The notes below the pieces were generated by a model. The model was not told the origin of the DNA, did no database searches, and was given only the letters and a program-made list of their open reading frames with translations. This document shows, in pieces, positions 5,263-8,354 of a DNA stretch of 8,354 nt. A program made the translations under genes and the position numbers. Position 1 is the stretch's first letter. The number at the start of each line of letters is the position of its first letter. The stretch comes from Methanothrix sp. (lineage in GTDB: Archaea; Halobacteriota; Methanosarcinia; Methanotrichales; Methanotrichaceae): the NCBI GenBank assembly GCA_012798025.1, contig JAAZNX010000143.1, positions 1 to 8,354 on the forward strand, read 5' to 3'.

Positions 5263-5314
5263 TGATAGTAAGGTACAGGGAGTCTACGAAATTATACCAA
5301 TTAGGCACACTACC
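5161..5314 (+). mobile_element. Decayed right end of an IS256-family insertion sequence
   Basis: Fifty bases after the transposase-remnant stop the plus strand reads GAAATTATACCAATTAGGCA and then CACTACC (ending 5314). This resembles the usual right end of IS256-family elements, in which an ATTTACAC-like block is followed by a GGACACTACC-like terminus. No matching left end (GGTAGTGTCC-like) is seen before it, so the left part has been deleted or decayed beyond recognition. The element is non-functional. Confidence 0.5.
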
Positions 5315-5460
5315 TGATATGACCCTGGCATCATAAAGCCTAGCCAATAGAATTGAAAAAGAATGGCGTATCCTCGAAATTTATTATTTTGGCCAGACAG
5401 GACGATGGTTTGGCTGAATCACTCGCCATATGCCACATAATCTGATAATTCTAAGAAAAG

Positions 5461-5470
5461 TATTTATACT
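5461..5470 (+). promoter_or_regulatory. TATA box of the winged-helix gene
   Basis: TATTTATACT, preceded by a purine-rich AAGAAAAG that can serve as the TFB recognition element. Initiation about 25 bases on would be near 5490-5495, giving a leader of about 60 bases. Confidence 0.55.
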
Positions 5471-5507
5471 AAGATAGTTTACATCGAGTCTGGCAGTCTT
5501 TTGAGTC

Positions 5508-5540
5508 GCTTCATGACGAGATGAAGCTAGAAGATACTAG
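5508..5540 (+). other. Two small inverted repeats in the leader of the winged-helix gene
   Basis: GCTTCAT-GACGAG-ATGAAGC (5508-5527, perfect seven-base arms) is followed directly by CTAG-AAGATA-CTAG (5527-5540). The second right arm overlaps the first two bases of the AGGAG ribosome binding site at 5539-5543. RNA hairpins here could modulate translation, or the DNA palindromes could be protein sites, for example for autoregulation. No T run follows the first hairpin. Confidence 0.45.
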
Positions 5541-5553
5541 GAGCAGCCAATAG

Positions 5554-6108
5554 ATGTTCGAAGAGCTTTTAGAGCTATACAAAACAAAAGCCGAAGAGAT
5601 TGAAAGTAAAAGAAAAGAAGCGCAAGCCATGATCACGCTCGTTTCTGCCATTGAAAAGATATACGCAGAACTTGGCTCCAAGCAAAACGACGTCGAGCTT
5701 TTAGGCAGGCTGATCGATCAGGTCGACCGTCTGTCCAAAGAGGTAGCGGATTTGAAGAGTCAGATTCGTGCCAGACAAGGACGAATAGCTCCAGTCCGTG
5801 AAGCGAGCGGAAGCGATGGCAAGGCCTTGGACAACCATGCCCGCACACTCATCGACATAATCGCCGAGAGACCTGGACGATACACTACCAGCGAGCTTGT
5901 GGACGTGCTAGGCCTGAACAAGACCACAGTCATAAGCGTGATGAAGCGTGCACTTGAGCTAGATCCCAAGCATGTTAAAATGACCCAGGGAAAACGACGG
6001 AAGCTATATCTTTCGTATGTACTGGATGAAGGGGCAGAAAACGCCGAAGCCAGTGCAGGCGCGGGTGAATCCGACAAGATGAAGCTTGAACTTATGGCAA
6101 TGACCTGA
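5554..6108 (+). CDS. Coiled-coil and winged-helix DNA-binding protein, function unknown
   Basis: 184 residues. Residues 2-75 are charged and helical. From L50 the hydrophobic positions 50, 53, 57, 60, 64, 67 and 71 follow a clean heptad pattern, so a dimerising coiled coil is likely. A Gly/Ser-containing linker (76-91) leads to a winged-helix-like domain: helix around 94-105 (NHARTLIDIIAE), a turn RPGRYTTSELVDVLGLN with the recognition helix TTVISVMKRALEL near 124-136, and a basic strand-turn-strand wing near 139-156 (KHVKMTQGKRRKLYLSYV). An acidic/Ala-Gly tail closes it. ATG 5554 has AGGAG at 5539-5543, 10 bases upstream. No metal-binding cluster or ligand domain is seen. I do not recognise the family. 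It is divergent from the importer genes, so it might regulate them or itself, but nothing proves that. Confidence 0.85.
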   Translation: MFEELLELYKTKAEEIESKRKEAQAMITLVSAIEKIYAELGSKQNDVELLGRLIDQVDRLSKEVADLKSQIRARQGRIAPVREASGSDGKALDNHARTLIDIIAERPGRYTTSELVDVLGLNKTTVISVMKRALELDPKHVKMTQGKRRKLYLSYVLDEGAENAEASAGAGESDKMKLELMAMT

Positions 6109-6120
6109 CGACCGCCGTCA
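6106..6120. other. Small hairpin overlapping the stop codon of the winged-helix gene
   Basis: TGACG-ACCGC-CGTCA: five-base arms with a five-base loop, the left arm being the TGA stop plus two bases. It stands in the 54-base gap between convergent genes. The stem is short and no T run follows directly, so it is a weak terminator candidate at best. Confidence 0.3.
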
Positions 6121-6127
6121 ACATCAC

Positions 6128-6147
6128 AAAGGAAAAAGACGCAGAGG
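6128..6147 (-). terminator. Possible T-rich terminator of the S-layer-type gene
   Basis: About 25 bases after the TGA at 6163 the minus strand reads CTGCGTCTTTTTCCTTTGTG, with T5 at 6137-6133 and a second T3. This pyrimidine-rich tract fits an archaeal U-tract terminator. It overlaps the second GACGCAGAGG core (plus strand 6138-6147). Confidence 0.35.
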
Positions 6148-6162
6148 AGGAGGGCCTATTGT

Positions 6163-7218
6163 TCAGGTCTTCTTCTGTTTTCTGCGATACGTATAACCTC
6201 CTGCCCCAATTAATATGATCACGGCTACGAGTGCAGGCAGAGTCAGAGATGCTGAGGCGGCTTTGACCACCACAGGTATCTTCATGCTCTCCGATATGAC
6301 TGTGTCGCCGTTGACGTCCGTATATTTGATCTCGCTATTGATTCCGTATTCCTTGGGCGTGGCATCGGAATCGACATCCAGCCTGAATACAACAGTTTTC
6401 TCTTCTCCCGGCTGCAAAGTTCCAATAAATGCCTGATCATCCGTGGATGAGAAGGGCTTGAAGATGGACAATCTCGCTACTGCATCTTTGATGGGATCCT
6501 CTCCGATATTCTTGTACGTGGCGGAGATTGACGACTTCTTGGCTCCAGCTGAAAGAACCCCGGTGGCGTTTGTGATCTCGAAGTCTGCCTGCTTCTTGAC
6601 ATTGATTGTTATGGGCACCGTCTGATTGGCCTTCTGGTAGACGTAGGAGACCCTGTAGTTTGCAAGCGTAGGCGAGCTCCCGCTGGTAACCAGCTGGGAG
6701 GCGTACACTCGAACATTGTCCTGGTAATCATATGATAGTTTCAGGTTCATGGGGTACTTTCCAGCAGGTGCATGTTCCCCCACCTTTATCGTGAATTTCA
6801 AAGGTTGTTGGGTCTTATCTCCAGATTTCAAGGATTGAACCACTTGATCGCCAGACTTCACATCTATCTGCTGGTTGTCGGACTGTAAGCTGGCAGTAAT
6901 CCCCAATGCAGTGGGCTTCTTGTACTCTTCTTGCAGCTCAGCATTTGCAAGAGCGAATTCTTTGGGGTTCTGGGGAGTCTGGTCCTCTTTGAAGCCCAGT
7001 ATCCGTCCGTAGTTGGTTAAATCCACGTACAAAGTGACAGTGTCTCCGCGCTCAAACTCATCAGTTCCAGAGACGCTTGCTGAAATATCTGGACCACCAT
7101 ACATTGTATAATAATTGTCGCCACCCAGCTCATAGGGTATGTAGGTGCTCTGAGCCTGTGCTGTGGCCATTATTGTGAAGCAAAGGCATAGCAATGCCAG
7201 TTTGATCCTCATTATCAT
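6163..7218 (-). CDS. Secreted, C-terminally anchored S-layer-type (COG1361-like) protein
   Basis: 351 residues. Seen: a signal peptide (MIMRIKLALLCLCFTIMATA, probable cleavage near AQA-QS at 22-24), then beta-rich extracellular repeats. The phrases FERGDTVTLYVDLTNYG, APAGKYPMNLKLSYDYQDN, ATYKNIGEDPIKDAVARL and LQPGEEKTVVFRLDVDSDAT are typical of the CARDB/NEW3-like beta-sandwich units of COG1361 proteins. There is one hydrophobic helix at about 324-343 and a basic stop-transfer tail YRRKQKKT, giving an outside body with a single C-terminal anchor. ATG 7218 overlaps the exporter stop in ATGA; ATG at 7212 (third residue) has better spacing to AAGAGG and is an equal candidate. Translational coupling suggests it works with the exporter, perhaps as an extracytoplasmic partner; its exact role is not known to me. 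Confidence 0.85.
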   Translation of the reverse strand: MIMRIKLALLCLCFTIMATAQAQSTYIPYELGGDNYYTMYGGPDISASVSGTDEFERGDTVTLYVDLTNYGRILGFKEDQTPQNPKEFALANAELQEEYKKPTALGITASLQSDNQQIDVKSGDQVVQSLKSGDKTQQPLKFTIKVGEHAPAGKYPMNLKLSYDYQDNVRVYASQLVTSGSSPTLANYRVSYVYQKANQTVPITINVKKQADFEITNATGVLSAGAKKSSISATYKNIGEDPIKDAVARLSIFKPFSSTDDQAFIGTLQPGEEKTVVFRLDVDSDATPKEYGINSEIKYTDVNGDTVISESMKIPVVVKAASASLTLPALVAVIILIGAGGYTYRRKQKKT

Positions 7219-8354
7219 CCTCTTCTTGCGTTTATCGATTTTATATATTTCAAAAGCTCTCGCCTTGTATTCTCTACAACCTCTCGCCGAATCTCCATAC
7301 GATACATCAACACAAGAAAGACGGTGAAGGTTGTGACCAAGGCAAAGACGATCGCTAGAACTGTCACCAGGCCAAAGTTACTGGTGATGCTAAAAGGCGA
7401 CGATATCAGGGCACCAAAGCCAAATATTGTAGTCAGGCCTGATGCGATCAGCGCCGAGCCTATTCTGCGAGCAGAAATGCAAAGCGCCTCCAGGGGATCC
7501 CCTGATTTGCCCAGTTCCTCGTAGAATCGCTCCATCATCAAGATGGCGTATTCGGAACCGACCCCAAGGATCAGCGCTCCAAGGGTCGCGGTCAGGGGCG
7601 TGTATTTCAGGTTAGCAACGTACATCACTCCGCCCATCCATCCAATCACAACCAGCATGGGTAACACGGGCAAAAGCGCTTTTATCAGGTCTCTGTAGAT
7701 TGCCAGGAGCACTATGAAGATCAGGACCAATCCCAGCAAAGTCATCTCCGTCCTTCCCGTTGTCAGGGCGCTGATGACTGTGGTCATCACCACTGGGTCT
7801 CCGCTCTCTCGGACCGATACTCCAGGAGGCGGAGGAAGCCAGGAAATGTCCTTATCGATCTCTTTGATAAGGCGGTCCGTACCCTCTGCACCCAAGCGAG
7901 AGATCATCTGACCCACGTTCAGATCGATGATGGCCGTATCATGGCCGTCCAAATACCTGCTCCTTATGGCATCAGGCAAAACAGCGATCAGGCTCCGGGC
8001 CAAGGTCAGATCATTTGGCATCTCGCCACCATTTGCCTGCTTGACGTAAGTGGCGATGCTTGTGGCCCCATAAATCTGCTCTCTGGAGGTTGTGAGGTAA
8101 GTGCTGAACTCGTCCATCCATTTGAGCGTATCAGGATCTGTGATATCATCCGCCTGCACGATGAGCTCGATGGCATCTGTGCCGCCGAAGATGTCGCTCA
8201 TATGTCTGAACTGCACAAGAGGCGGAAGATCCTGAGGTATGTAGTTCTTGAAGTCTGTATCGACCTGAACCTGCTTGTCTGCATAAATTCCGCCTAAAGA
8301 CAACATTAAAGCCATGATCAGCACAAAGTGCCATCTTTTTACTGATAAGTTGGC
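7215..8354 (-). CDS. RND/MMPL superfamily exporter (HAE3-type), C-terminal half; 5' end beyond the window
   Basis: Proton-driven membrane exporter of the hydrophobe/amphiphile efflux-3 type. 379 residues are visible and the frame stays open to the edge. They make up what looks like the second of the two repeat halves: a membrane helix at about 10-28, an extracytoplasmic domain of about 170 residues (QVDTDFKNYIPQDLPPL, then ELIVQADD), and a bundle of five helices near 204-220, 227-246, 252-271, 298-316 and 327-352. The family segment GVGSEYAILMMERFYEE lies in the fourth helix region. It ends in a basic cytoplasmic tail (INARRG). A GTG at 8324 could pass for a start, but it falls inside the first membrane helix and the reading frame continues upstream (VKRWHF), so the gene is partial. 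The stop overlaps the S-layer-type gene by four bases. Substrate unknown; lipids or isoprenoids are exported by some relatives. Confidence 0.92.
   Translation of the reverse strand, partial: ANLSVKRWHFVLIMALMLSLGGIYADKQVQVDTDFKNYIPQDLPPLVQFRHMSDIFGGTDAIELIVQADDITDPDTLKWMDEFSTYLTTSREQIYGATSIATYVKQANGGEMPNDLTLARSLIAVLPDAIRSRYLDGHDTAIIDLNVGQMISRLGAEGTDRLIKEIDKDISWLPPPPGVSVRESGDPVVMTTVISALTTGRTEMTLLGLVLIFIVLLAIYRDLIKALLPVLPMLVVIGWMGGVMYVANLKYTPLTATLGALILGVGSEYAILMMERFYEELGKSGDPLEALCISARRIGSALIASGLTTIFGFGALISSPFSITSNFGLVTVLAIVFALVTTFTVFLVLMYRMEIRREVVENTRRELLKYIKSINARRG

Larger units (their letters stand above)
4970..5553. other. Divergent intergenic region between binding protein and winged-helix gene
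   Basis: About 580 bases without an intact gene. It contains the 9-4-9 palindrome (4983-5004), the insertion-sequence remnant (about 5161-5314, perhaps from 5116), and the plus-strand promoter and leader (from 5461). The stretches 5005-5115 and 5315-5455 show nothing I can name: all frames are broken and no RNA-like motif stands out. A minus-strand open frame at 4986-5234 lacks a ribosome binding site and runs antisense to the transposase remnant. Confidence 0.6.

Noticed and set aside
7215..8324. Exporter as a complete gene starting at GTG 8324
   Set aside because: The start would cut the first membrane helix, no ribosome site precedes it, and the reading frame stays open to the window edge with family-like residues; the gene is the second half of a longer protein.

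Overview
The window looks archaeal, most likely a methanogen of the Methanosarcinales/Methanotrichales type. The evidence is archaeal TATA-like boxes (for example TTTATATA and TTTATACT) upstream of genes, strong AGGAGG-type ribosome binding sites with frequent GTG/TTG starts, a ChlI/BchI-type AAA+ ATPase beside a FecCD-type importer, and an S-layer-type (COG1361-like) protein coupled to an HAE3/MMPL-type RND exporter, a pairing common in methanogens. The genus is inference; no rRNA or methanogenesis gene is present to prove it.

Layout. Positions 1-3513 hold a tightly packed minus-strand operon, read right to left: FecCD-type permease (2413-3513), FecE/BtuD-type ATPase (1628-2419, 7-base overlap, TTG start), ChlI/BchI-type AAA+ chelatase motor (515-1609), and the N-terminal part of an ABC-2/DrrA-type ATPase (1-491, running off the left edge). 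Positions 3514-3902 are a leader/intergenic region with promoter-like boxes, an inverted-repeat operator candidate and a piece of a GACGCAGAGG-type intergenic repeat. The matching periplasmic-type substrate-binding protein (3903-4910, minus, TTG start) lies upstream with its own promoter and probable U-rich terminator. Positions 4911-5553 hold that promoter, two striking palindromes, the decayed 3' end of an IS256/mutator-type insertion sequence (about 5161-5314), and the promoter and structured leader of a plus-strand gene. That gene (5554-6108) encodes a small coiled-coil plus winged-helix protein of unknown function. Positions 6163-8354 hold a second minus-strand operon: the C-terminal half of an RND/MMPL exporter (running off the right edge) and, overlapping it by 4 bases, a secreted, C-terminally anchored S-layer-type protein.

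How they may work together. The binding protein, permease and ATPase form a complete class II ABC importer for a metal chelate (iron-siderophore, haem-like or corrinoid). The same inverted-repeat motif (AACTAA-N4/5-AGTTAA) lies in both the permease and binding-protein promoter regions, suggesting one shared regulator, plausibly metal-responsive. Co-transcription of a chelatase motor with the importer suggests coupling of metal or corrinoid uptake to metal insertion or removal in a tetrapyrrole. Neither the vWA (ChlD) partner nor the large CobN/ChlH partner is visible here. This ChlI-plus-importer cluster is the best candidate for a poorly described system in the window.
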